This document shows, in pieces, positions 21,523 through 28,866 of a stretch of 64,000 nucleotides of DNA. The stretch covers positions 1 through 64,000 of the forward strand of contig NZ_CP136419.1 in assembly GCF_039233145.1 (NCBI RefSeq). Direction: 5' to 3'. Made by a program: the position numbers and the translations under genes. This DNA comes from Moorella humiferrea. Its GTDB lineage: Bacteria; Bacillota; DSM-521; Neomoorellales; Neomoorellaceae. The notes beneath the pieces were generated by a model. That model did not search any database. It saw only the letters and a list, made by a program, of their open reading frames with translations, and was not told the origin of the DNA. Every line of letters starts with the position of its first letter. Within the stretch, counting starts at the first letter, position 1.

Positions 21523-21613
21523 GGAGGGGTGTCCGAGCGGTTTAAGGAGCTGGTCTTGAAAACCAGTGATGCTCTTACGGGCACCGTGGGTTCGAATCCC
21601 ACCCCCTCCGCCA
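21523..21613 (+). tRNA. tRNA-Ser (anticodon TGA)
   Basis: Acceptor GGAGGGG pairs with CCCCTCC, with G73 and an encoded CCA. The anticodon loop is CTTGAAA, giving TGA. A long variable arm, GTTCGAATC T-loop and 91-base length are typical of class II tRNA-Ser. It reads UCA and, with wobble, UCG. Confidence 0.97.
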
Positions 21614-21627
21614 ATAGAAAAAAGCGT

Positions 21628-21723
21628 GGAGAGATGGCCGAGTAGGTCGAAGGCGATCGCCTGCTAAGCGATTGTACGGGTCTAAAACCTGTACCGTGGG
21701 TTCGAATCCCACTCTCTCCGCCA
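21628..21723 (+). tRNA. tRNA-Ser (anticodon GCT)
   Basis: Acceptor GGAGAGA pairs with TCTCTCC, with G73 and encoded CCA. The anticodon loop CTGCTAA gives GCT, reading AGC and AGU. The long variable arm and GGTTCGAATCC T-arm mark it as tRNA-Ser. It is 14 bases after the first tRNA-Ser and shares its promoter. Confidence 0.97.
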
Positions 21724-21726
21724 GAA

Positions 21727-21763
21727 AATAAACCGGTGCCAAGGGCTCCGGTTTTATTTTTTT
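21727..21763 (+). terminator. Terminator after the tRNA-Ser pair
   Basis: AAACCGG (21730-21736) pairs with CCGGTTT (21748-21754), with extra GCC/GGC pairing inside, followed by a long T-run. Confidence 0.85.
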
Positions 21764-21765
21764 GC

Positions 21766-21794
21766 TTGCGCTTGAATATAACTTGTTGTATATT
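21766..21794 (+). promoter_or_regulatory. Promoter of the cbiMQO operon
   Basis: TTGCGC (21766-21771) and TATATT (21789-21794) are 17 bases apart. The transcript would start near 21801, immediately before the tandem hairpins, so these are RNA leader elements. Confidence 0.65.
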
Positions 21795-21800
21795 TTTTTT

Positions 21801-21868
21801 AAGGGCAACCATGAAGGTTGCAATATGACCATGGAGGTCATAACGACTCTTCCATGGTTTATTTTTTT
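21801..21868 (+). ncRNA. Tandem-hairpin leader with alternative terminator before cbiMQO
   Basis: Hairpin 1 is GCAACC-ATGAA-GGTTGC (21805-21821). Hairpin 2 is TATGACC-ATGGA-GGTCATA (21824-21842). Both share the core ACC-ATGRA-GGT. A terminator can form instead from ACCATGGA (21828-21835) and TCCATGGT (21851-21858), followed by TTATTTTTTT; it uses the 5' arm and loop of hairpin 2, so the two structures exclude each other. This looks like a transcription-attenuation switch controlling a cobalt/nickel transporter. I do not recognise it as a known riboswitch class. A DNA operator overlapping the palindromes is the alternative. Confidence 0.6.
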
Positions 21869-21926
21869 CTACCCAAATTAATTCCGGGCCCGGTTGTTTA
21901 ATTTAAAATATTAGGAGGTAAAGGTT

Positions 21927-22979
21927 ATGCATATGGCAGATGCTCTCCTTTCACCCGCCGTAGGCGGCACTATGTGGGCGGTTACGGCAGGAGTAGCCGC
22001 CTATTCAATAAAAAAAGTACAGGGGGAATTGGATGAACAAAAGGTGCCTTTGATGGGGGTGCTGGGCGCCTTTGTGTTTGCGGCCCAAATGATTAACTTT
22101 ACCATTCCCGGTACCGGTTCCAGCGGCCACCTGGGCGGAGGACTGCTTCTGGCTATACTCCTGGGCCCTTATGCCGGTTTTTTGACCATGGCTTCCGTAT
22201 TAATCATTCAAGGGCTGTTTTTTGCCGACGGTGGTCTGCTTGCTATGGGATGTAACATATTCAATCTCGGCTTCTATACATGTTTTATTGCCTATCCCTT
22301 GATTTATAAAACTATGGTTCGCAGAGGTTACACGACCCGCCGTATATTTGCCGGCTCATTGCTGGCGGCAATAGTCGGCCTGCAACTCGGTTCATTTAGC
22401 GTCGTCCTGGAAACCCTTCTATCGGGTATTACGAATTTGCCCTTTGGCACATTTGTCATGTTAATGCAGCCCATCCACCTTGCCATCGGTGTGGTAGAAG
22501 GCCTCATCACCGCTGCCGTGGTTACCTACATTTGGAAAACCCGCCCGGAAATATTGGAGAAGGCGGCGACGGGGGAGTTGCTGGGCGGTATTACCATCAA
22601 AAAAGTCCTTACCGTCCTTGCCGTCGCGGCCGTTATAACCGGTGGTGTTTTTTCCTGGTTTGCCTCGACATATCCAGACGGGCTAGAATGGTCCCTGCTT
22701 AATGCTACCGGTAAAGAGGAACTCGAAGCACCAGATGGCGTTCATCAAGCCCTGGCTTACCTTCAGGAAAAAATTGCCTTTTTCCCTGACTACGGTTTTA
22801 AAAATAATGCCGGGGAAGCGGCTGGGGGCGCGCTGGGGGACGAAGGTATGTGGCCGGCTGTAGATGCAGGTACCAGCGTATCGGGACTGGTCGGCGGGGC
22901 AATGACCCTAATTTTGGCAGCAGCAACAGGCCTTATAATAAGAACGGTTAAAAGAGGAAAAGGGCAGAGGTTTGTTTAG
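21927..22979 (+). CDS. cbiM: Cobalt/nickel ECF transporter substrate-binding subunit CbiM with fused CbiN-like domain
   Basis: CbiM is the metal-binding membrane subunit of an energy-coupling-factor transporter for Co2+ or Ni2+. The 350-residue protein begins MHMADALLSPAVGG, where the N-terminal Met-His contributes to metal binding in the family, and has several membrane helices to about residue 210. The C-terminal part contains STYPDGLEWSL, the PDGLE/CbiN-like domain, and a final membrane helix, so CbiN is fused rather than separate. AGGAGGT lies 7 bases before ATG 21927. Cobalt (corrinoids) and nickel (CODH/acetyl-CoA synthase) are both needed by acetogens; the metal cannot be told from sequence. 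Confidence 0.92.
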   Translation: MHMADALLSPAVGGTMWAVTAGVAAYSIKKVQGELDEQKVPLMGVLGAFVFAAQMINFTIPGTGSSGHLGGGLLLAILLGPYAGFLTMASVLIIQGLFFADGGLLAMGCNIFNLGFYTCFIAYPLIYKTMVRRGYTTRRIFAGSLLAAIVGLQLGSFSVVLETLLSGITNLPFGTFVMLMQPIHLAIGVVEGLITAAVVTYIWKTRPEILEKAATGELLGGITIKKVLTVLAVAAVITGGVFSWFASTYPDGLEWSLLNATGKEELEAPDGVHQALAYLQEKIAFFPDYGFKNNAGEAAGGALGDEGMWPAVDAGTSVSGLVGGAMTLILAAATGLIIRTVKRGKGQRFV

Positions 22980-23010
22980 ATTAAAAGCGTAAAAGGGGTT
23001 TTTGATAGCG

Positions 23011-23823
23011 ATGGCCGATCCGGTACCGGCATTTTATAACATAAGATTCCTTGATGAATTGGCAGCAAAAAAATCTATTATCCACAACGTGCATCCCCTT
23101 ATGAAATTATTAACAACAGGCGTTTATCTTTTGGTAACCGTCTCCTTTAATAATTACGATTTAAGCAGTATGCTTCCTCTTATCTTCTATCCCGTTATTA
23201 TTATGGCATTGGCAGATATCCCCGCAGTCCCCATTTTTAAAAGGGTGATTCCTGCTTTGCCTTTTATAATCGGTATAGGTATTTTTAATCCTATATATGA
23301 TAAAACTCCCGTACTGGTACTGCCATGGATTGTCGTTTCGGGGGGCTGGATTTCTTTTTTTTCAATATTGCTTAAAGGCATATTGACAATAACTGCGGCC
23401 CTTATTCTTGTCGCCACTACCGGGATGCCGAAAATCACTTCGGCACTAGGAATAATAAGAATACCCGGCGTGTTTATTACCCAGCTTTTGCTAACGTACA
23501 GGTATATAGCGGTATTGGATGAGGAAGCTGGGAGAATGGTACGCGCCTATTCGTTACGCTCTGCGGGTGAAAAGGGCATCAAATTCAGGGATTGGGGTCC
23601 TTTAACGGGACATTTACTTATCAAGTCCATGGAAAGGGCCCAACGCGTTTACCGTTCGATGTGCTGTCGGGGATTTGCAGGAGAATACCATACCGGTAGA
23701 GAAAAAGGAATTAGCGCCGGCGACCTCCTGTACCTCGCCGGATGGAGTTTAGCTTTTATATTAATTCGCCGGTACAATATTTCGGAGATACTGGGATGGT
23801 TAATGATGGGAGCAAAGAAATAA
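23011..23823 (+). CDS. cbiQ: ECF transporter transmembrane subunit CbiQ
   Basis: CbiQ is the integral membrane coupling subunit of the cobalt/nickel transporter. The 270-residue protein has about five hydrophobic segments and the coupling motifs near MVRAYSLRSAG and ERAQRVYRSMCCRGF, which contact the ATPase. AAAAGGGG lies upstream of both TTG 23002 and ATG 23011; the ATG is preferred but the TTG cannot be excluded. Gene order M-Q-O is standard. Confidence 0.93.
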   Translation: MADPVPAFYNIRFLDELAAKKSIIHNVHPLMKLLTTGVYLLVTVSFNNYDLSSMLPLIFYPVIIMALADIPAVPIFKRVIPALPFIIGIGIFNPIYDKTPVLVLPWIVVSGGWISFFSILLKGILTITAALILVATTGMPKITSALGIIRIPGVFITQLLLTYRYIAVLDEEAGRMVRAYSLRSAGEKGIKFRDWGPLTGHLLIKSMERAQRVYRSMCCRGFAGEYHTGREKGISAGDLLYLAGWSLAFILIRRYNISEILGWLMMGAKK

Positions 23824-24582
23824 ATGAGCCACCATATTATACAAGCGATTAACTTAAAATATAAATATCCCGATGGGCACCAGGCCTTGAACGGAGTTGC
23901 TTTCCGGATTACCCATGGGCAGTCCGTAGCGATTATTGGGGCCAATGGTGCGGGCAAGTCGACTTTGTTGTTGCACCTGGTCGGGGTACTGTTTCCGGAG
24001 GAAGGAGAGATCAGGATAGGTGAAATACCAGTAACCAGGAAAACACTGCCTTTGATTCGACAAAGGGTGGGGATGGTTTTTCAAGACCCGGATGACCAGT
24101 TATTTATGCCTACCGTTTATGATGATGTAGCCTTTGGACCGCGAAATTTAAAATTACCCGAGGAAGAGGTTGAAAAGAGGGTAGTTGCCTCCCTCGACAC
24201 CGTTGGAATTCTACATTTAAAGGATAGACCTCCGTACAAGCTTTCCGGCGGTGAAAAGCGTGCGGCTGCCATCGCCACAGTTCTGGCCATGAACCCTGAT
24301 ATTCTGGTTATGGATGAGCCGACGTCCTCCCTTGATCCGCGCTCAAGGCGCCGTTTAATAATTCTCCTAAAAGGTTTTACCCATACGAAGATAATTGCTA
24401 CCCACGATCTGGACATGGTTTTTGAGCTTTGCGAAAGAACGATTGTTTTGAAGGACGGGAGGATAATGGCTGACGGCCGGACAGAGAAAATTATTAGCGA
24501 TGCCGCATTGATGGAGGAATGTGGGCTGGAGTTACCTCTGGGTTTACTGGGATGTCCGGTTTGCGGCGCAAAAAAAGACTGA
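23824..24582 (+). CDS. cbiO: ECF transporter ATP-binding subunit CbiO
   Basis: CbiO hydrolyses ATP to drive metal uptake. The 252-residue ABC protein has Walker A GANGAGKST, Q-loop VFQDPDDQLFMPTVYDDVAFGP, signature LSGGEKRAAAIA, Walker B ILVMDEPTSSLD and the switch histidine in IIATHDLD. It starts one base after the cbiQ stop. The C-terminus ends CPVCGAKKD, a small CxxC motif possibly binding metal. A single CbiO would act as a homodimer. Confidence 0.95.
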   Translation: MSHHIIQAINLKYKYPDGHQALNGVAFRITHGQSVAIIGANGAGKSTLLLHLVGVLFPEEGEIRIGEIPVTRKTLPLIRQRVGMVFQDPDDQLFMPTVYDDVAFGPRNLKLPEEEVEKRVVASLDTVGILHLKDRPPYKLSGGEKRAAAIATVLAMNPDILVMDEPTSSLDPRSRRRLIILLKGFTHTKIIATHDLDMVFELCERTIVLKDGRIMADGRTEKIISDAALMEECGLELPLGLLGCPVCGAKKD

Positions 24583-24606
24583 TTCCTGAGAATAAATTAG
24601 GTACCC

Positions 24607-24635
24607 TTGACTAACCCTTTTATCTCTGCTACAAT
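24607..24635 (+). promoter_or_regulatory. Promoter of the tRNA-Arg/tadA unit
   Basis: TTGACT (24607-24612) and TACAAT (24630-24635) are 17 bases apart, 25 bases ahead of tRNA-Arg(ACG). Confidence 0.8.
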
Positions 24636-24660
24636 AAACTCTGCAACTGAAAAAATTTAT

Positions 24661-24737
24661 GCGCCCGTAGCTCAACGGGATAGAGTAACTGGCTACGAAC
24701 CAGGAGGTTGGGGGTTCGAGTCCCTCCGGGCGCGCCA
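24661..24737 (+). tRNA. tRNA-Arg (anticodon ACG)
   Basis: Acceptor GCGCCCG pairs with CGGGCGC, then G73 and encoded CCA. The anticodon stem ACTGG/CCAGG frames the loop CTACGAA, giving ACG. In bacteria A34 of this tRNA is deaminated to inosine by TadA, whose gene begins 112 bases downstream. Confidence 0.97.
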
Positions 24738-24749
24738 TTTTTTATTCGT

Positions 24750-24826
24750 GCGTCTGTAGCTCAGGTGGATAGAGCAGCGGTTTCCTAAACCGCGTGCCGG
24801 GGGTTCGAGTCCCTCCAGGCGCACCA
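24750..24826 (+). tRNA. tRNA-Arg (anticodon CCT)
   Basis: Acceptor GCGTCTG pairs with CAGGCGC (one G-U), then A73 and encoded CCA. The loop TTCCTAA gives CCT, which reads AGG. It lies 12 bases after tRNA-Arg(ACG) and 23 bases before tadA, evidently in the same transcript. Confidence 0.96.
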
Positions 24827-24849
24827 GAATACCAGTGAGGGGGTCCCAT

Positions 24850-25305
24850 GTGGACCACCATTTCTATATGGGGGAAGCCCTGGCCGAGGCCCTTAAAGCC
24901 CTTGAGCTGGGAGAAGTACCCATAGGGGCCGTGGTGGTAGAAGAGGGCCGCATCATCGCCCGGGCCGGCAACCGCAGGGAGACGTGGGCCGATCCAACGG
25001 CCCATGCCGAAATAATCGCTCTGCGGGAAGCAGCCCGAAGCCGGGGCAACTGGCGGCTGGATGGGGTGACCATCTATGTTACCCTGGAACCGTGCCCCAT
25101 GTGTGCCGGTGCCCTGGTCCAGGCCAGGGTAAAGAGGCTGGTATACGGTGCTCCGGATTTTAAGGCCGGGGCGGTCGATTCCGTAATTAATCTTGTGGAA
25201 AACCGCCACTTTGACCATCAGTTGGAGGTTATCTCCGGCATTCGTGAGGACGAATGCCGGCAGTTAATAAAAAGTTTTTTCCAAGAAGTGCGGAGAGATG
25301 GCTGA
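24850..25305 (+). CDS. tadA: tRNA-specific adenosine deaminase
   Basis: TadA converts A34 of tRNA-Arg(ACG) to inosine. The 151-residue protein has the deaminase zinc site: HAEI with the catalytic glutamate in PTAHAEIIAL and PCPMCAG with the two zinc cysteines. GTG 24850, after GTGAGGGGG, gives MDHHFYMGEALAEA, the normal N-terminus. The gene directly follows its predicted substrate tRNA. Its last codons and stop (25292-25305) lie inside the acceptor stem and D-stem entry of the next tRNA-Ser gene. Confidence 0.95.
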   Translation: MDHHFYMGEALAEALKALELGEVPIGAVVVEEGRIIARAGNRRETWADPTAHAEIIALREAARSRGNWRLDGVTIYVTLEPCPMCAGALVQARVKRLVYGAPDFKAGAVDSVINLVENRHFDHQLEVISGIREDECRQLIKSFFQEVRRDG

Positions 25306-25387
25306 GCTGGTTGAAGGCGCTCGACTCGAAATCGAGTAGGCGGCTGAAGAGGTCGCCTCGTGGGTTCGAATCCCACTCTCTCCGCCA
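25292..25387 (+). tRNA. tRNA-Ser (anticodon CGA)
   Basis: Acceptor GGAGAGA pairs with TCTCTCC, G73 and encoded CCA follow. The loop CTCGAAA gives CGA, reading UCG. Long variable arm present. Its first 14 bases overlap the end of tadA on the same strand, so maturation of this tRNA requires cleavage within the tadA message. Confidence 0.96.
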
Positions 25388-25469
25388 GAAAAAGTTAATT
25401 AAGGGGTGTTGCCGTTATAAAGGCCCTCCCCTTTAACTTAAATAACTTGACTTGTTCAATTGATGCGGC

Positions 25470-25498
25470 TTGCATTCGGCCGCCCGTGGCTGTATAAT
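25470..25498 (+). promoter_or_regulatory. Promoter of tRNA-Ser(GGA) and SRP RNA
   Basis: TTGCAT (25470-25475), 17 bases, then consensus TATAAT (25493-25498). It lies 30 bases before tRNA-Ser(GGA). No separate promoter is obvious for the SRP RNA, so the two are probably made together. Confidence 0.8.
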
Positions 25499-25528
25499 TT
25501 TTATATCAACAAACGCTAAATTTGACGC

Positions 25529-25624
25529 GGAGAGATGGCTGAGTTGGTCGAAGGCGCTCGCCTGGAGAGCGAGTAGACGGGTCACAAACCCGTCTCGTGG
25601 GTTCGAATCCCACTCTCTCCGCCA
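25529..25624 (+). tRNA. tRNA-Ser (anticodon GGA)
   Basis: Acceptor GGAGAGA pairs with TCTCTCC, with G73 and encoded CCA. The loop CTGGAGA gives GGA, reading UCC and UCU. Long variable arm present. Together with the TGA, GCT and CGA genes this completes the full set of serine anticodons within about 4.1 kb. Confidence 0.97.
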
Positions 25625-25642
25625 TTTTAATTTTTATAGCTT

Positions 25643-25916
25643 TGACCGTGCTAGACGGGGAGGTAGCGGTGCCCTGTAACCCGCAAACCGCTATAGCGGG
25701 GTCGAAGTCCCACTGGCGGGCCTGACCTGTGGGGTCCGGCTGGTGTAAGGGGCGAAGATAACCGGGTCCTGCGCGACGAGGACTCATGAACCCCGTCAGG
25801 TCCGGGAGGAAGCAGCGGTAAGTGAGCCCCCTCGGGTGCCGCGGGAGTGCCTGGTTGGAGTTACCTGCACCGGTAACGCCCGGAGGCCATGTTCAACAGT
25901 GGGTGCACGGTCACCT
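25643..25916 (+). ncRNA. ffs: Signal recognition particle RNA, large (Bacillus-type)
   Basis: The ends TGACCGTGC (25643-25651) and GCACGGTCA (25905-25913) pair. The 5' part (GGGGAGGTAGCGGTGCCCTGTAACCC) shows the Alu domain, and GTCAGGTCCGGGAGGAAGCAG (about 25795-25815, read in part) is the conserved Ffh-binding loop. At about 270 bases it is the long Gram-positive form with Alu and S domains. It lies before dnaX, as in Bacillus. Confidence 0.96.
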
Positions 25917-25924
25917 AATGAGAC

Positions 25925-25963
25925 AAAAAGGGATTATTCGAGCGGGGAATAATCCCTTTTTAT
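25925..25963 (+). terminator. Terminator after SRP RNA
   Basis: AAAAGGGATTATTC and GAATAATCCCTTTT form a perfect 14-base-pair stem with a short loop and T-run. Confidence 0.92.
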
Positions 25964-26002
25964 ATATTCATTTTGCCTTCACCGGAAGAAGGTGAGGAAA
26001 TC

Positions 26003-27655
26003 GTGGTTCACTATCAGGCCTTATACCGGCAGTGGCGACCGCGTACCTTTGCCGAGGTAGTGGGGCAGGAACACGTCACCCGCACCCTGCTCAACGCCCT
26101 GCGTAGCCAGCGTTTGGTCCACGCCTACCTATTCTGCGGACCCCGGGGTACGGGTAAGACCAGCACGGCCAAAATTTTGGCCAAAGCCGTCAACTGCCGG
26201 GCTCCCCGGGAAGGAGAACCCTGCAACGAGTGCCCCAATTGCCTGCGCATTAATGCCGGCAATTCCCTCGACGTCCTGGAAATCGACGCCGCTTCCAACC
26301 GCGGCATCGATGAAATCCGGGAATTGATCGAAAAGATTCCTTTAGGACCGGTGGAGGGTCGTTATAAAGTCTATATCATCGACGAAGTCCACATGCTGAC
26401 GCCGGAGGCCTTTAACGCCCTCCTGAAAACCCTGGAAGAACCGCCGGCCCATGCCCTTTTTATCCTGGCTACCACTGAGCCGCGCAAAGTACTGCCGACC
26501 ATCCTTTCTCGTTGCCAGCGCTTTGACTTTCACCCCTTGACGGCTACCGCCATCACCGGGCGCCTGCAGCAGGTAGCAGAGGCCAACAATGTACAGATTG
26601 AAGGGGCGGCTTTAAGCCTTTTGGCGCGGAAGGCTGCCGGGGGTTTACGCGATGCCTTAAGCCTGCTGGACCAGGTCTTGGCGACCAGTACCGGCAACAT
26701 CGTTACCGCGGAACAGGTCGCCACCGTCCTGGGAACGGCCCGCCTGGATACTCTGCTGGCCATCACGGACGCCCTGGCTGCCGGTGAAAGCCAAAGAATG
26801 CTGCACCTCATTGACGAAGCCCTGGGTTCGGGAATTGAGCCCCAGCGGCTTCTGGAAGATCTCCTGGAACATGCCCGTAACCTGCTGCTTCTGCAAATGG
26901 ACTCCGGGGCGGGGGAGTTTACCGGGCTCTTACCGGAAGAAGTGGAACAGGTTGTCGCCCAGGCTCAAAAATTTACTTCCCGGCGCCTTTTGGAACTTAT
27001 GGAACGGCTGCAGGAAGGTGTTGCCGGTCTTCGCTGGAACAACCAGCCGCGCATCCTTCTGGAGATGACTTTAACCGGCTTTCTCCTCTCCCCTGGTCCT
27101 TCCCTGGATGAATTAATCCGCCGTGTTAATGAATTGGAAAAACGTCTGGCCGCCCTGGAAGGTAGCCCTTCAGGCAGAAAAAGATTGTCCGGGTCGATGG
27201 GCGAGGCTGCGACGGCCGGAACAGGTTCTCTTCACGAACAAAACCGGCGGAACCCGCAACAATTGGACCGGAGAAAGGGTGAAGAAGTACGTACCGCCGG
27301 CAAAAAAGAACCGTTTCCGCTGTTGGATTTGACTGCCGTGCGACAAAGATGGCAGGAAGTCCTGGCGGCAGCCCGGCGGGAGAGCGTGCATCTTCAGGCA
27401 TATCTGCGGGCGGGGGAACCCATAGCCGTTGTAGAAGATACCCTTACCCTGGAGGTAAGAACGGATTTTCATCGGAGTATGCTGGAACAAGAAGCCAATA
27501 GGCAGAGGGTGGAAAAAGTTCTGGCCAAGGTTTTCGGCCGTCCCTTTAAACTAAATATTACGGCGGGGAGCCCGATTGAACAAAGGGCGAGTCAAGAAGT
27601 TTTGGACAAACTGGTAGAATATTTCGGTCCCGATAAAGTGGAGATTAAAGATTGA
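26003..27655 (+). CDS. dnaX: DNA polymerase III subunits gamma and tau
   Basis: DnaX is the clamp-loader ATPase. The 550-residue protein starts VHYQALYRQWRPRTF, has Walker A GPRGTGKTS, the four-cysteine zinc module (CRAPREGEPCNECPNC), the DEVHML Walker B and sensor 1 ATTEPRKVLPTILSRC. The C-terminal third would be tau domain. GTG 26003, 5 bases after GGTGAGG, fits the family; an upstream TTG at 25973 adds unrelated residues. It heads the conserved dnaX-ybaB-recR block. I see no clear slippery-site frameshift signal, so separate gamma and tau are not claimed. Confidence 0.96.
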   Translation: MVHYQALYRQWRPRTFAEVVGQEHVTRTLLNALRSQRLVHAYLFCGPRGTGKTSTAKILAKAVNCRAPREGEPCNECPNCLRINAGNSLDVLEIDAASNRGIDEIRELIEKIPLGPVEGRYKVYIIDEVHMLTPEAFNALLKTLEEPPAHALFILATTEPRKVLPTILSRCQRFDFHPLTATAITGRLQQVAEANNVQIEGAALSLLARKAAGGLRDALSLLDQVLATSTGNIVTAEQVATVLGTARLDTLLAITDALAAGESQRMLHLIDEALGSGIEPQRLLEDLLEHARNLLLLQMDSGAGEFTGLLPEEVEQVVAQAQKFTSRRLLELMERLQEGVAGLRWNNQPRILLEMTLTGFLLSPGPSLDELIRRVNELEKRLAALEGSPSGRKRLSGSMGEAATAGTGSLHEQNRRNPQQLDRRKGEEVRTAGKKEPFPLLDLTAVRQRWQEVLAAARRESVHLQAYLRAGEPIAVVEDTLTLEVRTDFHRSMLEQEANRQRVEKVLAKVFGRPFKLNITAGSPIEQRASQEVLDKLVEYFGPDKVEIKD

Positions 27656-27672
27656 AAGGGAGGATACAAAAC

Positions 27673-27987
27673 GTGGGCATGAACAATCTCAACAAAATGA
27701 TGAAGCAGATGCAAAAGATGCAGGCCCAGATTGCCAAACTCCAGGACGAACTGGGAGAAAGAACGGTGGAGGCCGCCGCCGGTGGTGGTGCCGTAGTGGT
27801 GACGGCCAACGGTCGCCAGGAAATAGTGAGCATTAAAATCGATCCGGATGCCGTCGACCCCGAGGATGTTGAGATGCTGCAGGATCTCATCCTTGCTGCC
27901 GTCAATGAAGCCCTGCGCCAATCCCAGGAAATGGTGGCCAAAGAAATGGGTAAAATTACCGGAAACATGCGCCTGCCGGGGTTTTAA
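27673..27987 (+). CDS. YbaB/EbfC nucleoid-associated protein
   Basis: The 104-residue protein (start GMNNLNKMMKQMQKMQAQIA) has the coiled N-terminus and the core TVEAAAGGGAVVVTANGRQ of the YbaB/EbfC family, small dimers that bind DNA. GTG 27673 lies 9 bases after GGGAGG; TTG 27652 is also in frame and overlaps dnaX. Position between dnaX and recR is conserved in many bacteria and suggests a role in replication or repair. Confidence 0.94.
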   Translation: MGMNNLNKMMKQMQKMQAQIAKLQDELGERTVEAAAGGGAVVVTANGRQEIVSIKIDPDAVDPEDVEMLQDLILAAVNEALRQSQEMVAKEMGKITGNMRLPGF

Positions 27988-27990
27988 CCT

Positions 27991-28590
27991 ATGTTTTATC
28001 CAGATTCCTTGAACAAACTTATTACGGCCCTGGGCAAACTGCCGGGAGTGGGACCTAAGACTGCCCAGCGGCTGGCCTTTTATCTCCTCAACGCACCGGC
28101 GGAGGAAGCGGAAAGCTTGGCCGCGGCCATTCTTGAGGCACGCCGGAAAATCCATTACTGTTCTGTATGCGGCAACTTGACCGACCGGGATCCCTGCCAT
28201 CTTTGCACTGATCCCGAGAGGGATCAAACCATTATCTGTGTGGTGGAGGAGGCCAGGGACATAGTAGCCCTGGAAAAGACCCGCCAGTACAGGGGTTTAT
28301 ATCACGTTTTGCAGGGAGCCATTTCACCCGTGGACGGCATCGGGCCGGAACAGTTAAAAATAAAAGGGCTTTTACGACGCCTGCACGACGGTAAAATTAA
28401 AGAAGTAGTTCTGGCCACCAATGCTGATGTGGAAGGGGAGGCTACCGCCCTTTACCTGGCCAAGTTGTTAAAGCCTTTGGCTGTGAAGGTTACCCGTCTT
28501 GCTTACGGCCTGCCGGTGGGAAGCGATTTAGAATATGCCGACGAGGTTACCTTGGCCCGGGCCTTCAGCGGCCGCCGCGAGATGGAATAA
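27991..28590 (+). CDS. recR: Recombination protein RecR
   Basis: RecR works with RecF and RecO to load RecA on gapped DNA. The 199-residue protein has the helix-hairpin-helix LGKLPGVGPKTAQRLAFYLL (start), the four-cysteine zinc finger (CSVCGNLTDRDPCHLC) and the TOPRIM region (IICVVEEARDIVALEK, EVVLATNADVEGEATALYLA). ATG 27991 is 3 bases after the ybaB stop. Confidence 0.96.
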   Translation: MFYPDSLNKLITALGKLPGVGPKTAQRLAFYLLNAPAEEAESLAAAILEARRKIHYCSVCGNLTDRDPCHLCTDPERDQTIICVVEEARDIVALEKTRQYRGLYHVLQGAISPVDGIGPEQLKIKGLLRRLHDGKIKEVVLATNADVEGEATALYLAKLLKPLAVKVTRLAYGLPVGSDLEYADEVTLARAFSGRREME

Positions 28591-28656
28591 AAACAGGCAA
28601 GAAATTATTCCCAGCTGCATATGTTATAGGCAAAGGGCAGTTGGGGAGGGTACCGC

Positions 28657-28866
28657 ATGCAGCAGAAGGGGGCTTTTGAAGGGAAGTTAGAACAGCTGGC
28701 CGATGCCATCAGAGAAGCTAAGGAAGAATGGTGGGCGGCCGAGCGGCTTTTCGCCGAGGTAACCGATCCGTATTTGGTCGATCAGGCAATTTACATGATG
28801 GAGGCTGCGGAACGGAAATATATGTACCTGTGGAAGCTGGCAAGGAGTGGAGAATATGGGTGCTGA
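28657..28866 (+). CDS. YaaL-like DUF2508 protein
   Basis: This 69-residue acidic, helical protein (LADAIREAKEEWWAAERLF, YMMEAAERKYMYLWKLA) matches small DUF2508 proteins found between recR and bofA in Firmicutes. TTGGGGAGGG lies before ATG 28657. Its role is unknown. Confidence 0.75.
   Translation: MQQKGAFEGKLEQLADAIREAKEEWWAAERLFAEVTDPYLVDQAIYMMEAAERKYMYLWKLARSGEYGC

Noticed and set aside
21824-21842. NikR operator
   Set aside because: TATGA and TCATA half sites are only 9 bases apart; the known NikR spacing is 16.
21801-21868. Cobalamin, guanidine-II or NiCo riboswitch
   Set aside because: No cobalamin-box or NiCo core sequences; hairpin loops are ATGRA, not the ACGR of guanidine-II.
25254-25679. 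Short frames running through the tRNA-Ser genes
   Set aside because: They are artefacts of tRNA sequence; products contain repeated RWLSW-type motifs from the tRNA arms.
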